A DNA stretch of 64,000 nt from an uncultured Pelagibacteraceae bacterium (GTDB lineage Bacteria; Pseudomonadota; Alphaproteobacteria; Pelagibacterales; Pelagibacteraceae), in NCBI GenBank assembly GCA_902518155.1, contig CABYFA010000006.1:1-64000 (forward strand), given 5' to 3'. The position numbers and the translations under genes are program-made. The notes under the pieces are model-generated. The model made no database searches. It was not told where the DNA came from and worked only from the letters and a program-made list of their open reading frames with translations. Below, piece after piece: positions 35,862 through 44,940 of the stretch. Numbering within the stretch: the stretch's first letter is position 1; each line of letters begins with the position of its first letter.

Positions 35862-36834
35862 CGATAAAGTTTTTTTTAATAAAAAAAGAGTGTCCACAAA
35901 ACATAATGATATAATAAACATTTTAGAAGCAACCCAAGCAAAATTTGACACATTTTTATTATCCAGAAGTTCAAAAAGTATTGATAACTTTTCTTTAAAA
36001 AAAAAGAGAATTTTTAAGTTCAATCTAAAAAGATTTTTTTTTTTAAGAAAAAAAAAATTTAAAGTTCTAATTGTTTCAGTAACACCAAGAAATATATTTT
36101 TTTATCTATTGTTAAATTTATTAATTAAAGACTTAAAAGGTTTTGTTTACCTCAGAAGTGATGGATATAAAGAATACGAGTCTAGATTAGGGAAATTAGG
36201 AATATTAATTTTTGCGTTAATGATTAAATGTATAAAGAAAAAATTTAAAATAATTTCTGTAAACAAAAATATTAAGTCTCCTAAAATAGATTATATAATA
36301 TACCCCTCGGAATTGGATAAGTCTTGGTTTGAAAAAAAAAAATCTATAAAAATAAAATTTCCAAAACTTTTATATTTAGGAAGATTTAAAAAAGACAAGG
36401 GTGTTTTTTCATTAATCGAATTATTTAAAGATATGAAATACAAATTTAGATTAACCATAGCTGGTGATAAAAATCATCCTTCAATTAAATTTAAAAATAT
36501 AAAATTCTTAAAAGAAATTTCAAATAAAAAAAAAATTTTAAGTTTATATGACAATCATGATATTTTTATTTTACCATCGTTTACTGAAGGGTCCCCTAAA
36601 GTGATATTAGAGAGTTTAGCTAGAAAAAAACCTATAATTATTTTTAACGAGATAAGACATGTGAAAAAAAATTTTAAGGGTATTTTTACGATTAAAAGAA
36701 ATACTAACGATCTAAAAAATATAATTATCCATATAGTAAAAAACTACTCAAAAATTCAAAATGATATTGAAGAGAATATACTTATTACAAAAAAAAATTT
36801 TCAAAATAAATTTGTTGATATTCTGAATGATTAA
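35836..36834 (+). CDS. Glycosyltransferase family 4 (GT-B)
   Basis: 332 residues. KLLYLGRFKKDKGVFSLIEL and the donor-binding DIFILPSFTEGSPKVILESL (E-x7-E) identify a GT4-type retaining transferase. It overlaps the preceding SDR gene by 26 bases and the polymerase/ligase-like gene by 8 bases. It probably adds one sugar of the surface repeat unit at the cytoplasmic face; donor and linkage are unknown. Confidence 0.82.
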   Translation: MKNLLIISNDKVFFNKKRVSTKHNDIINILEATQAKFDTFLLSRSSKSIDNFSLKKKRIFKFNLKRFFFLRKKKFKVLIVSVTPRNIFFYLLLNLLIKDLKGFVYLRSDGYKEYESRLGKLGILIFALMIKCIKKKFKIISVNKNIKSPKIDYIIYPSELDKSWFEKKKSIKIKFPKLLYLGRFKKDKGVFSLIELFKDMKYKFRLTIAGDKNHPSIKFKNIKFLKEISNKKKILSLYDNHDIFILPSFTEGSPKVILESLARKKPIIIFNEIRHVKKNFKGIFTIKRNTNDLKNIIIHIVKNYSKIQNDIEENILITKKNFQNKFVDILND

Positions 36835-38128
36835 TTTGATCAAAAATAATCTAATCTATTATTTATTTATTTCATTACCACTTTCTTATTTGATTGGTAT
36901 TTCTGTAACAGAATTAATTGGATTAAGTTTAATTTTATATTTTTTTATCAGAAATAGAGAAATTAACTTCTTAAAAGACAAAAAAATAATTTTTTTATTT
37001 GTATTATCATTTTTTTTTGGTGTTAATGCCTATTTTCAAATTGATGATAATCTAAAGATTTCTTCAATATTTCATTTTAGATATGTAATTTTAGTTTTAT
37101 CAATTTTATTTTGTTTGAGATATTTCGAAAAAATTGACCTTGAAATTAAAAAAAAAACTTTTTTAATAATTTTCATAATAATGTCTTTAGTTCTTTTTGA
37201 TGCAATTTTTCAATTTTTTACAGGTGAAAATTTATTAGGTTATCAAATTTTGAATAATAGAATCTCAGGAATTTTTCAAGCTGAGTTAATTTTAGGAAGC
37301 TTTTTAATAAAAATTTTACCTTTTCTAACTTGGATTTTATATCATTCAAAAATTAATATAGATGAAAATAAAATACAATTAATAATTTTTTTTAGTCTCT
37401 ACATAATATGTATTTTTTTAAGTGGGGAAAGAACATCCTTTGCATTGAGTTTATTATATTTTATTGGAATAATAATTTTTTTAAATCAGTTTAGAAAAAT
37501 TTTTTCAATTTCTTTTATTTGCCTAATATTTTTTATTATTTTGATATCCACTTTTAAAATTGGCAAATCTGACCCGAGTAACAGAATTTTTATAAAAACT
37601 TTTCACCAATTAACTAATCATTATTTTATAACAAACAATATTACAGAAACCCAAAAAGATGAGGATCAAAAAAAGAAAATAATTAAAAAAAATATCCTTA
37701 TTTTTTCAGAAGACCATACTGGTCATTATAAGCTTGCATTTAAATTATTTAAAGAAAATCCAATATTTGGAGTAGGACCGAAAGGTTTTAGACATTATTG
37801 CAGAAAAGTGAATTATGATCCTGACATCGGTATATGTTCTACTCATCCTCATAATTTTCTAGTTCAAATAGCTACTGAAACTGGTTTAATAGGATTTAGC
37901 TTATACATTTTTGTAATTTTTTTTCTAATTTTTAGGTTAATAAAATGTGTTAATCTTAAAATTTACTCAGATAATAAATCATCTTTAATAATTATTTCTA
38001 TTGGATTATTAGTGAATTTATTCCCTTTATTACCAAGCGGAAATTTTTTTAACAATTGGATAAGTTTAATAAATTATTATTTGCTTGGAATATATTTTTA
38101 TAACTATAATAAAGTTTTCAGTAAATGA
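36827..38128 (+). CDS. O-antigen polymerase/ligase (Wzy/WaaL)-like membrane protein
   Basis: 433 residues with about ten to twelve hydrophobic segments and a large hydrophilic loop near residues 240-345. The segment ICIFLSGERTSFALSLLYFI and the loop element NPIFGVGPKGFRHYC, followed by STHPHNFLVQIATETGLIGF, are typical of the Wzy_C/O-antigen ligase family (conserved His in HNxxL). It acts in the inner membrane on polyprenyl-linked glycans, either polymerising repeats or ligating them to lipid A-core. Sequence does not separate the two. Confidence 0.85.
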   Translation: MINLIKNNLIYYLFISLPLSYLIGISVTELIGLSLILYFFIRNREINFLKDKKIIFLFVLSFFFGVNAYFQIDDNLKISSIFHFRYVILVLSILFCLRYFEKIDLEIKKKTFLIIFIIMSLVLFDAIFQFFTGENLLGYQILNNRISGIFQAELILGSFLIKILPFLTWILYHSKINIDENKIQLIIFFSLYIICIFLSGERTSFALSLLYFIGIIIFLNQFRKIFSISFICLIFFIILISTFKIGKSDPSNRIFIKTFHQLTNHYFITNNITETQKDEDQKKKIIKKNILIFSEDHTGHYKLAFKLFKENPIFGVGPKGFRHYCRKVNYDPDIGICSTHPHNFLVQIATETGLIGFSLYIFVIFFLIFRLIKCVNLKIYSDNKSSLIIISIGLLVNLFPLLPSGNFFNNWISLINYYLLGIYFYNYNKVFSK

Positions 38129-39159
38129 ATTTAATATTAATATACTCAGTTTTATTAAATCTAATAACTTTTTTAAATTTTGAAAGATTATCAAAAATTA
38201 TTAATATATATGATTTACCTGATAATAAGTTAAAATTACATAGAAAAAAAACACCAATCATTGGTGGTGTAATTTTAGCAATTAATTTTTGTTTTCTATT
38301 TTTTTACCAAATATTTTTTTTAGGTGATTTTCTATCAATTCAAATAATTCAAGTTTCTTTTATAGAACTTTTATCGAGTTTATTTATAATTTTCGCTTTC
38401 TTTTTGCTTGGTTTATATGATGATAAATATAATTTGTCTCCAAATAAAAAATTTTTTTATTCAATAATTGTTACACTAATTGCAGTTTTTTTGAATGAAA
38501 ATTTAATCATAAAAATGCTTTCAATTTCATTTATCGAAAAAAAAATTTTCTTTGAAAATTTTTCTTATTTATTTACGATTTTTTGTATTTTGATTCTCGT
38601 AAATGCATTAAATTTTTATGATGGAATAAATGGTCAATCATGTGTGATCTTTTTCGTCTTTTTTATTTTTCTATTAATAAAAAGTGAGATGAATTACTTT
38701 TATTTCGTTGTATTAATTTCAATTTTTTTTGTGTTTGTACTTAATATAAGTAATAAGGTTTTCTTAGGTGATGGTGGCGTATATTTTTTATCATTAGTTT
38801 TATCTTTATGTTTAATTTATGAACATAATATTCAAAATAACATTATTTATTCAGATGAAATTTTATTCTTGCTTCTATTACCCGGTATAGATTTATTAAG
38901 ATTGACTATAAGCAGATTATCAAATTCTACAAACCCCTTTTTTGGAGATAGAAACCACATTCATCATTTACTAATAAAAAAAAACACAATATTAGTTTCA
39001 AATTTTATTCTTTTTTTCTTGTCTATCATCCCAATAATACTTTTTTCATACCTAAAATTTAGTTTTTTTTTAGTTTTTTTTATTTTTTTGTTTATATATG
39101 GTCTTTTAATCTATTCACTAAAATCAAATGATAAAAAATATAGTAATAGGAAAAAATAG
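38125..39159 (+). CDS. WecA/MraY-family polyprenyl-phosphate sugar-1-phosphate transferase
   Basis: 344 residues, polytopic. KTPIIGGVILAINF near residue 43, GLYDDKYNLSPNKKF (Asp-Asp), NALNFYDGINGQ, FLGDGGVYFLS and GDRNHIHHLL are the cytoplasmic catalytic loops in the right order. It transfers a HexNAc- or QuiNAc-1-phosphate from a UDP-sugar to undecaprenyl phosphate, starting glycan assembly. It overlaps the next gene by 32 bases. The adjacent FlaA1/CapD-type protein could make its UDP-sugar. Confidence 0.9.
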   Translation: MNLILIYSVLLNLITFLNFERLSKIINIYDLPDNKLKLHRKKTPIIGGVILAINFCFLFFYQIFFLGDFLSIQIIQVSFIELLSSLFIIFAFFLLGLYDDKYNLSPNKKFFYSIIVTLIAVFLNENLIIKMLSISFIEKKIFFENFSYLFTIFCILILVNALNFYDGINGQSCVIFFVFFIFLLIKSEMNYFYFVVLISIFFVFVLNISNKVFLGDGGVYFLSLVLSLCLIYEHNIQNNIIYSDEILFLLLLPGIDLLRLTISRLSNSTNPFFGDRNHIHHLLIKKNTILVSNFILFFLSIIPIILFSYLKFSFFLVFFIFLFIYGLLIYSLKSNDKKYSNRKK

Positions 39160-41383
39160 CTCTATATCTCAGTTTGTCAGTAAGTATTTACAAAACTCAT
39201 TAGTTTTATCTGCCAATGATTTAGATGAATTCAATTTAAAAAAACAAATTAAAAAATCTAAAAAAATAAACCTAATTTTTAACAATTTTTATCCTTCAAA
39301 GTATCTGAATACTCTTGATATTTCAAATTTTAGAAAATTTTGTGAACTTTCATTAGAAAAAATTTTCTTTGTTCTTGAAACAATTCCTTCATCTAAAATC
39401 AATAAGATACTTTATACAAGTAGTGCCTCAATATATAGAATTCCTGAAAATTTAAATAATAAGAATAAAGATAATTTTAATCGAGAAATTTATTCTTCAT
39501 TTAAATTAGCTGCAGAAAAAATAATCTTAAATTATGCAAATAAGAAAAAAAAAAACTATTTTATAATGAGATTGTTTAATATCTACGGGAACCAGAATGA
39601 TCAATTTTCATTTATAGAAAAAATAATTAGAGCGAAAAAAGACGATAAAAAAATAAATTTTATTAACAACGGTAATTCTATAAGAGATTTTATTCATGTT
39701 AAAGATGTCGCAGAAATTTATAAACAATTTATTGAAAAAAAAATTGATAGTGGCGTTTATGATTTAGGAACTGGTAGTGGATACTTAATAAAAGATATTG
39801 TTGATTTTTCAAATTTTAAAAAAACAAAAATTATTAAAATAAATAATATTAATGAATTGAATAATTCAATAGCTCAGAACCAAAATTTGATAAAAGTCCT
39901 TAAAAATTTTAGATTTAGAGATTTAGGAAAATATTTAAAAAAAAATTTGAAAATTAATAAAAAACCAATTGAACCTATTTTAAATTACTTAGATGAAACC
40001 AATAGAAATTCGAATAATGGAATAGTCATTTACGGAGCTGGATATGCGGGTAAGCAAATTTTTCAAGAATTAAAAAAGAACAATGAAGATGTTCTTTTTT
40101 TTGTTGACGATGATTTAAAAAAACAAAACACTAATTATTTTGGTACACCAATTATAAGTTATAGAAATTTATTAAGTATTAGAAAAAATTTTAATATTAA
40201 AAGAGTTTATTTTACCATTCCCTCTTTAGATAAAAAATCATTGGACTTAATGTTAAGAAAAATAAGGGTGCATTTTTTTGATGTTCGATACTTACCAGAA
40301 AAAAAGTTTTTAATTTCAGATAAAATTGATGTTCAAGATTTAAATATTAAAGAGGTCAATTCAATCCTTAATAGGAAACAAATTATCTTTAAAAGAATTA
40401 AAAAATTATCGAAGAAAACAATATTAGTGACTGGTGCTGCAGGCACAATTGGTTCAGAAATTTGTAGACAATTAATACAACATAACGTTAAAAAGATTAT
40501 AGCAGTTGATAAATCTGAAATAGGAATTTATAACCAACAAAAAAAAAATAGGAATAACAAAATATCTTACATCTTAATTGATATAAACGATCACTTTTTT
40601 TTAGATAAAATTATCAAAAAGAATAAAGTTGAAGTGATATTTCATGCAGCTGCTTACAAACATGTAAATATTCTTGAAAAGAATATTTATTCAGCAATTA
40701 AAAATAATATTTTTGCGACTTTTAACCTTTGTCAATTGGCAATCAAAAATTCGTGTGATATGATTTTTATATCGACAGATAAGGCAGCTAATCCAGTTTC
40801 GATACTTGGATATACAAAGAGGGTGGCTGAAAAGGTCTGTGAATATTTTAATTCAATTTACAAGTCTTCAAAAAAAATTAAAATTGTCAGATTCGGCAAT
40901 GTGTTTGGAAGTTCAGGTTCTGCCATAAATAATTTTTTGGATAGAATAAATAATGAAGATCCTGTTGAAATTACAAATAAAAAGGCTTCAAGATACTTTA
41001 TGACTGTTTTGGAGGCATGTCACTTAGTATTACAGACTACTGCTATCAATTCTAAAGGTAATATTTTTATACTTAATATGGGAAAATCAATTAATATTTT
41101 AAAATTAGCGAGAAATCTAGGTAAAATAAAAAGAAAATTGAATAATAATTATATATTTAAATATAAAGAAATAGGTCTTCAACCAGGTGAGAAATTAAAA
41201 GAAACATTAAAAGATAAAACTGAAACTTTAAGAAAAATAAATAGTGAAATTTTTATAGTATTAAATAAAAAGAAAAAAGATGATAAGTTTGAATTTTATT
41301 TCGAAAAATTGAAAAAAAATTTTTTTCTATCAAAAAAAGATAAGCTCAAAAAAGAACTAAAAAATATTTCAAGGTTTTGCTAG
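39128..41383 (+). CDS. Two-SDR fusion: extended-SDR domain plus FlaA1/CapD-like UDP-sugar 4,6-dehydratase
   Basis: 751 residues in one frame. Residues about 1-275 look like an extended SDR (LYTSSASIY, YSSFKLAAEK with Tyr-x-x-x-Lys, RDFIHVKDVAEIY), but its cofactor loop is degenerate (GKNSSISQF). Then come a CoA-binding-like domain (GIVIYGAGYAGKQIFQEL) and a CapD/PglF catalytic domain (ILVTGAAGTIGSEICRQL, HAAAYKHVNILE, STDKAANPVSILGYTKR). Long CapD/PglF proteins normally carry four N-terminal membrane helices; here the SDR occupies that place and no membrane segment is visible. The family Met of the MGxTK motif is Leu. Confidence 0.85.
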   Translation: MIKNIVIGKNSSISQFVSKYLQNSLVLSANDLDEFNLKKQIKKSKKINLIFNNFYPSKYLNTLDISNFRKFCELSLEKIFFVLETIPSSKINKILYTSSASIYRIPENLNNKNKDNFNREIYSSFKLAAEKIILNYANKKKKNYFIMRLFNIYGNQNDQFSFIEKIIRAKKDDKKINFINNGNSIRDFIHVKDVAEIYKQFIEKKIDSGVYDLGTGSGYLIKDIVDFSNFKKTKIIKINNINELNNSIAQNQNLIKVLKNFRFRDLGKYLKKNLKINKKPIEPILNYLDETNRNSNNGIVIYGAGYAGKQIFQELKKNNEDVLFFVDDDLKKQNTNYFGTPIISYRNLLSIRKNFNIKRVYFTIPSLDKKSLDLMLRKIRVHFFDVRYLPEKKFLISDKIDVQDLNIKEVNSILNRKQIIFKRIKKLSKKTILVTGAAGTIGSEICRQLIQHNVKKIIAVDKSEIGIYNQQKKNRNNKISYILIDINDHFFLDKIIKKNKVEVIFHAAAYKHVNILEKNIYSAIKNNIFATFNLCQLAIKNSCDMIFISTDKAANPVSILGYTKRVAEKVCEYFNSIYKSSKKIKIVRFGNVFGSSGSAINNFLDRINNEDPVEITNKKASRYFMTVLEACHLVLQTTAINSKGNIFILNMGKSINILKLARNLGKIKRKLNNNYIFKYKEIGLQPGEKLKETLKDKTETLRKINSEIFIVLNKKKKDDKFEFYFEKLKKNFFLSKKDKLKKELKNISRFC

Positions 41384-41462
41384 ATATATATATGGAAAAA
41401 AATTGTTTAATAGTTAAGATCAAATTTATTTTAAGTATTAATTTACCTAAAAAAAATTCAAC
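41384..41462 (+). other. Intergenic gap before the GDP-mannose epimerase gene
   Basis: At 79 bases this is the longest true gap inside the island. It is A/T-rich with TATATATATGG right after the upstream stop. TTGTTT at 41403-41408 could be a poor -35, but no convincing -10 follows at 16-18 bases. There is no hairpin with a T-run, so no terminator is called. It may mark a module boundary. Confidence 0.35.
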
Positions 41463-42473
41463 ATGATTAAAGGAAAGAAAATTTTAGTAGTGGGAGCAGG
41501 TGGGTTCATTGGTGGTCATTTGACTAATAGACTGCTTAAGGATGGAAATAAAATTGTAGCAGCAGATATAAAACCAAAAGAATATTGGTTCCAAGATTTC
41601 GATAATGTTGAAAATCATTACTCGATGGATATGAAGAATATTGATAATTGTCGATTACTAACAAAAAAAATGGACTTTGTATTCAATATGGCTTGTAATA
41701 TGGGTGGAATGGGTTTTATTGAAAATAATAAAGCCGAATGTATGCAATCAGTATTAATAAATACAAATTTATTAATTGCTTGTAAGGAAAATGAAATTAA
41801 AAAATATTTTTTTTCTTCTAGCGCTTGTGCCTATAATAAAACAAAACAACAAGAAGTTTTTATAGAAGGTTTAAAAGAAGATGATGCTTACCCAGCAGAC
41901 CCTGAAGATGGATATGGATGGGAAAAATTGTTTAGTGAACGAATGTGCAGACATTTTATGGAAGATTATGGAATACCTGTGAGGGTTGCAAGGTATCACA
42001 ATATTTATGGTCCATACGGTACATATGATGGAGGAAGGGAAAAAGCACCTGCAGCTTTGTGTAGAAAAGTCATAATGGCAAATAAAAATAGTGATGACAA
42101 AATTGAGGTTTGGGGTGATGGAATGCAAACCAGAACATTTTTATACATTGATGATTGTATTGAAGGAACTTTAAGATTGTTTGAGTCTGACTATTCAGAC
42201 CCAATAAATATAGGAAGTGATGAACAAGTTTCTATTAATCAAATGATTGAGATAATTGAAGTTGTAACTAAGACTAAAAAATTAAAACGAATTTATCAAT
42301 TAGATAAACCGAAAGGTGTTAGAGGTAGATCCAGCAACAATGATCTAGCAAAGAAAGTTTTAAATTGGAGCTTTAAGATAAAATTGAATGAAGGTTTAAA
42401 AAAAACATATGACTGGATAAAAGAAGAAATGAGCAAACAAGGGTCAAATTTGAGCAGATTTACAAAATCTTAA
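41463..42473 (+). CDS. GDP-mannose 3,5-epimerase-like SDR
   Basis: 336 residues. Diagnostic segments are MACNMGGMGFIENNKAECM, FSSSACAYN, ADPEDGYGWEKLFSERMCRH, YHNIYGPYGTYDGGREKAPA and VWGDGMQTRTFLYIDDCIEG. These closely follow plant GME (MGGMGFI, SSACIY, GREKAPAAFCRK, WGDGLQTRSF). The enzyme converts GDP-mannose to GDP-L-galactose or GDP-L-gulose. It stands apart: a 79-base gap lies before it and a 57-base gap after it, and its protein has fewer Lys/Asn than its neighbours. A route to an L-sugar in the surface glycan is the likely role. Confidence 0.87.
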   Translation: MIKGKKILVVGAGGFIGGHLTNRLLKDGNKIVAADIKPKEYWFQDFDNVENHYSMDMKNIDNCRLLTKKMDFVFNMACNMGGMGFIENNKAECMQSVLINTNLLIACKENEIKKYFFSSSACAYNKTKQQEVFIEGLKEDDAYPADPEDGYGWEKLFSERMCRHFMEDYGIPVRVARYHNIYGPYGTYDGGREKAPAALCRKVIMANKNSDDKIEVWGDGMQTRTFLYIDDCIEGTLRLFESDYSDPINIGSDEQVSINQMIEIIEVVTKTKKLKRIYQLDKPKGVRGRSSNNDLAKKVLNWSFKIKLNEGLKKTYDWIKEEMSKQGSNLSRFTKS

Positions 42474-42530
42474 AATTTATAAATTTAATAACATTGAGTA
42501 GTTTAAATATAGCATTCAATTTTCGATTTA

Positions 42531-43277
42531 ATGGTAAGTAAAATTATTTTTAAACAGATAAAATTTATCAATATTAATGACCAGAAATTTAAAAGGTTTA
42601 TAATTAAAAAAGGTTTATTTGTTTTTCCAGCGGGACCGGCTTTGGCAACAATTAAAAAATCAAATGAGTATTATAAATCTCTCAAAAAAGCTGATTTTGT
42701 TTTTTTTGATAGCGGTTTTTTTGTTTTACTATTGAGAATCTTTAAAAATATTGATGTACAAAAATTTTCAGGATTTAAATTTTTGGGTATGTTTTTTGCT
42801 TATTTAAAAAACAATAAGAAGAAAAAAATTTTTTGTATTGATCCAAATATAAATTTTTCAAAATCAAATTATAAGTATATTAAAAATTTAGGCATAAATA
42901 ATTTATATAACTATTGCGCACCTAGATACAATTTGAAAAGTCTATCTGATTTAAAACTTCTTAAAAATATAAAAAGATTTAAACCAGATTATATAATTGT
43001 AAATATTGGAGGTGGAGTTCAAGAGGTATTGGGTCTTTATATAAAGAAAAACTTAAAATTCAAAACATCTATTTTATGCACTGGCGCTGCTATTTCTTTT
43101 TTTACAAAGGATCAAGCACCTATAAATAATTTTATTGATAAATACTATTTAGGCTGGTTAATCAGACTAATATTTAACCCAATTATTTTTTTCAAAAAAT
43201 ATATTATTGGACTACGATTAATTCCAATGGTTATTTTTGGTAAGATTAAAATATTGAGAAAAGATAAGATTTATTGA
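42531..43277 (+). CDS. WecG/TagA/CpsF-family glycosyltransferase (GT26)
   Basis: 248 residues. LFVFPAGPALATIKKSNEYY, then ADFVFFDSGFFVLLLR, a KIFCIDPN loop, and DYIIVNIGGGVQEVLGLYIK with ILCTGAAISFFT follow the GT26 pattern (normally D-G-x-x-x and V-x-x-G-x-P-x-QE). Members add the second sugar to undecaprenyl-PP-HexNAc. This fits the WecA-like initiator 4 kb upstream. The C-terminal tail (WLIRLIFNP) is the usual membrane-associating end. Confidence 0.8.
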   Translation: MVSKIIFKQIKFININDQKFKRFIIKKGLFVFPAGPALATIKKSNEYYKSLKKADFVFFDSGFFVLLLRIFKNIDVQKFSGFKFLGMFFAYLKNNKKKKIFCIDPNINFSKSNYKYIKNLGINNLYNYCAPRYNLKSLSDLKLLKNIKRFKPDYIIVNIGGGVQEVLGLYIKKNLKFKTSILCTGAAISFFTKDQAPINNFIDKYYLGWLIRLIFNPIIFFKKYIIGLRLIPMVIFGKIKILRKDKIY

Positions 43278-43285
43278 TTTGATAA

Positions 43286-44938
43286 ATGATAGTATTAGAA
43301 CTTATTTTATTTTTTTTAAGCATAGTAATTATCTCTGTCGCTATTGCTGGTTTTGGTAGTCTTTTATCAATTAAAAATGTAAATAATTTTTTCTTGGATA
43401 TTTGTTTTGGGTTAATAATAATTTCCATATTAATTACAACATTTCATTTTTTTTATGAAATTAAATATTTTTTAAAGATTTTAATTTTATTAATTGGACT
43501 TACAATTTTTTTCAAAAAAAAAAATTTAGTTGATTATAAATTATTAATTAAAAAAAAGAATTTTTTCTATTTTGTTATTATTGGACTTTTGATACCAATG
43601 TTTGTATCTCAAAAATATCATGAAGATTTTGGTTACTATCATTTGCCTTATGCTTTAGCATTTCTTGAAGAAAAAATAGTTTTTGGTTTTGCGAATATTG
43701 ATAAAACTTTTGTGTATAATTCGATTTGGTTAAATCTTTATTCTATATTTTTTTTAGAGGACAAAAACTATAATTATTTAACGTTTCCAAGTTTTTTATT
43801 ATTCTTAAGTTTTATCATATTTTCAATCGATAAAATTTTAAAACAAGAATATTCTAAAATTAGCAATTATTACTTGACTATCGTTTTATTTTATTTCTTG
43901 CTGAAATTTACAAGAATTTCTGAATTTGGTGTGGATTTTCCAGCTACAATTTTTGCAATTCTAAGTATTTTTTATTTTATAAAATTTTATGAAACAAATG
44001 AAATTATCGAGAGAAAATCTTTCTTTTACTTTAATTTAGCTTTTTCATTATTCTCAATTCTAATCAAATTGAGTCTTTTACCTATAATAATTTTATCAAT
44101 CTATTTATATTTTTCTAATTTTAAAAAGCTAAAATTTTATATATTTAATTTAAGATTTTTGTGTATTTATTTTTTAGGTTTAGTTTTTTTTATTCAACAA
44201 TTTTTCTATACCGGATGTCTTTTTTTTCCAACTAATTTGACTTGTTTTAGTGTCAGTTGGTTTAATCCAGAACATTTAAAATTATCTAAAGAGCTCGAAC
44301 TTATTAATAAGAGCTATTCTATAGCAAGGGAAATCTATTCGCCAGAGGAATACCTTGAAAATTTTACTTGGTTTTTATTTTGGTTAAAAAGAAATTTAAT
44401 TGAAATATTTGAACATTTAATGACAATTATTTTACCATCATTATTATTCTTTACTCTTTTAAAAAAAGAAAAAAAAAAAAATTACAAAATTAAAAAAGAA
44501 AATTTTATCTACCTTTTTTGTTTTATATTTTTATTGTTTTGGTTAAATTTTTCACCAGTGTTTAGATTTTCAATACCTTTTTTTGTAACTATAATATTTT
44601 TGATTTCTTATAAATTTTATATAAAAAAAAAATTTTCAAGAAACATTTTTATATTTTTTGTTTCAATTTTTTTGATATTTAATTTTTCTAAAAATATTAA
44701 AAGAATAAACGATACAGAGAAAGTATTTGTTGGAATTCAAAAAATTGAAAATCAATATTTGTTAAACGAGGTAAATAGTAACGAATATGTTAATATTTAT
44801 TATCCTGACGTAAAAAAAAATAAAAAAAATGGCTGGCAAGGAAGACTGTGTTGGGATACCCCATTTATTTGTTCATACAATAAGCTAGAGGTTGGTAAAA
44901 ATAATGGATATTTAATTATCAATAGATTAAAAAATTGA
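43286..44938 (+). CDS. Large polytopic membrane protein, GT-C-like, function unknown
   Basis: 550 residues with about twelve hydrophobic segments. Near residue 113 a loop after the third or fourth helix contains HEDFGYYHLPYALAFL, resembling the acidic, His-containing first periplasmic loop of GT-C glycosyltransferases. Another loop has VDFPATIFAILSIF. The C-terminus is a short soluble tail with GWQGRLCWDTPFICSYNK. A polyprenyl-phosphate-sugar-dependent transferase is plausible because the next gene is a GT2 of the type that makes such donors, but I cannot assign it firmly. Confidence 0.6.
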   Translation: MIVLELILFFLSIVIISVAIAGFGSLLSIKNVNNFFLDICFGLIIISILITTFHFFYEIKYFLKILILLIGLTIFFKKKNLVDYKLLIKKKNFFYFVIIGLLIPMFVSQKYHEDFGYYHLPYALAFLEEKIVFGFANIDKTFVYNSIWLNLYSIFFLEDKNYNYLTFPSFLLFLSFIIFSIDKILKQEYSKISNYYLTIVLFYFLLKFTRISEFGVDFPATIFAILSIFYFIKFYETNEIIERKSFFYFNLAFSLFSILIKLSLLPIIILSIYLYFSNFKKLKFYIFNLRFLCIYFLGLVFFIQQFFYTGCLFFPTNLTCFSVSWFNPEHLKLSKELELINKSYSIAREIYSPEEYLENFTWFLFWLKRNLIEIFEHLMTIILPSLLFFTLLKKEKKKNYKIKKENFIYLFCFIFLLFWLNFSPVFRFSIPFFVTIIFLISYKFYIKKKFSRNIFIFFVSIFLIFNFSKNIKRINDTEKVFVGIQKIENQYLLNEVNSNEYVNIYYPDVKKNKKNGWQGRLCWDTPFICSYNKLEVGKNNGYLIINRLKN

Positions 44939-44940
44939 TA

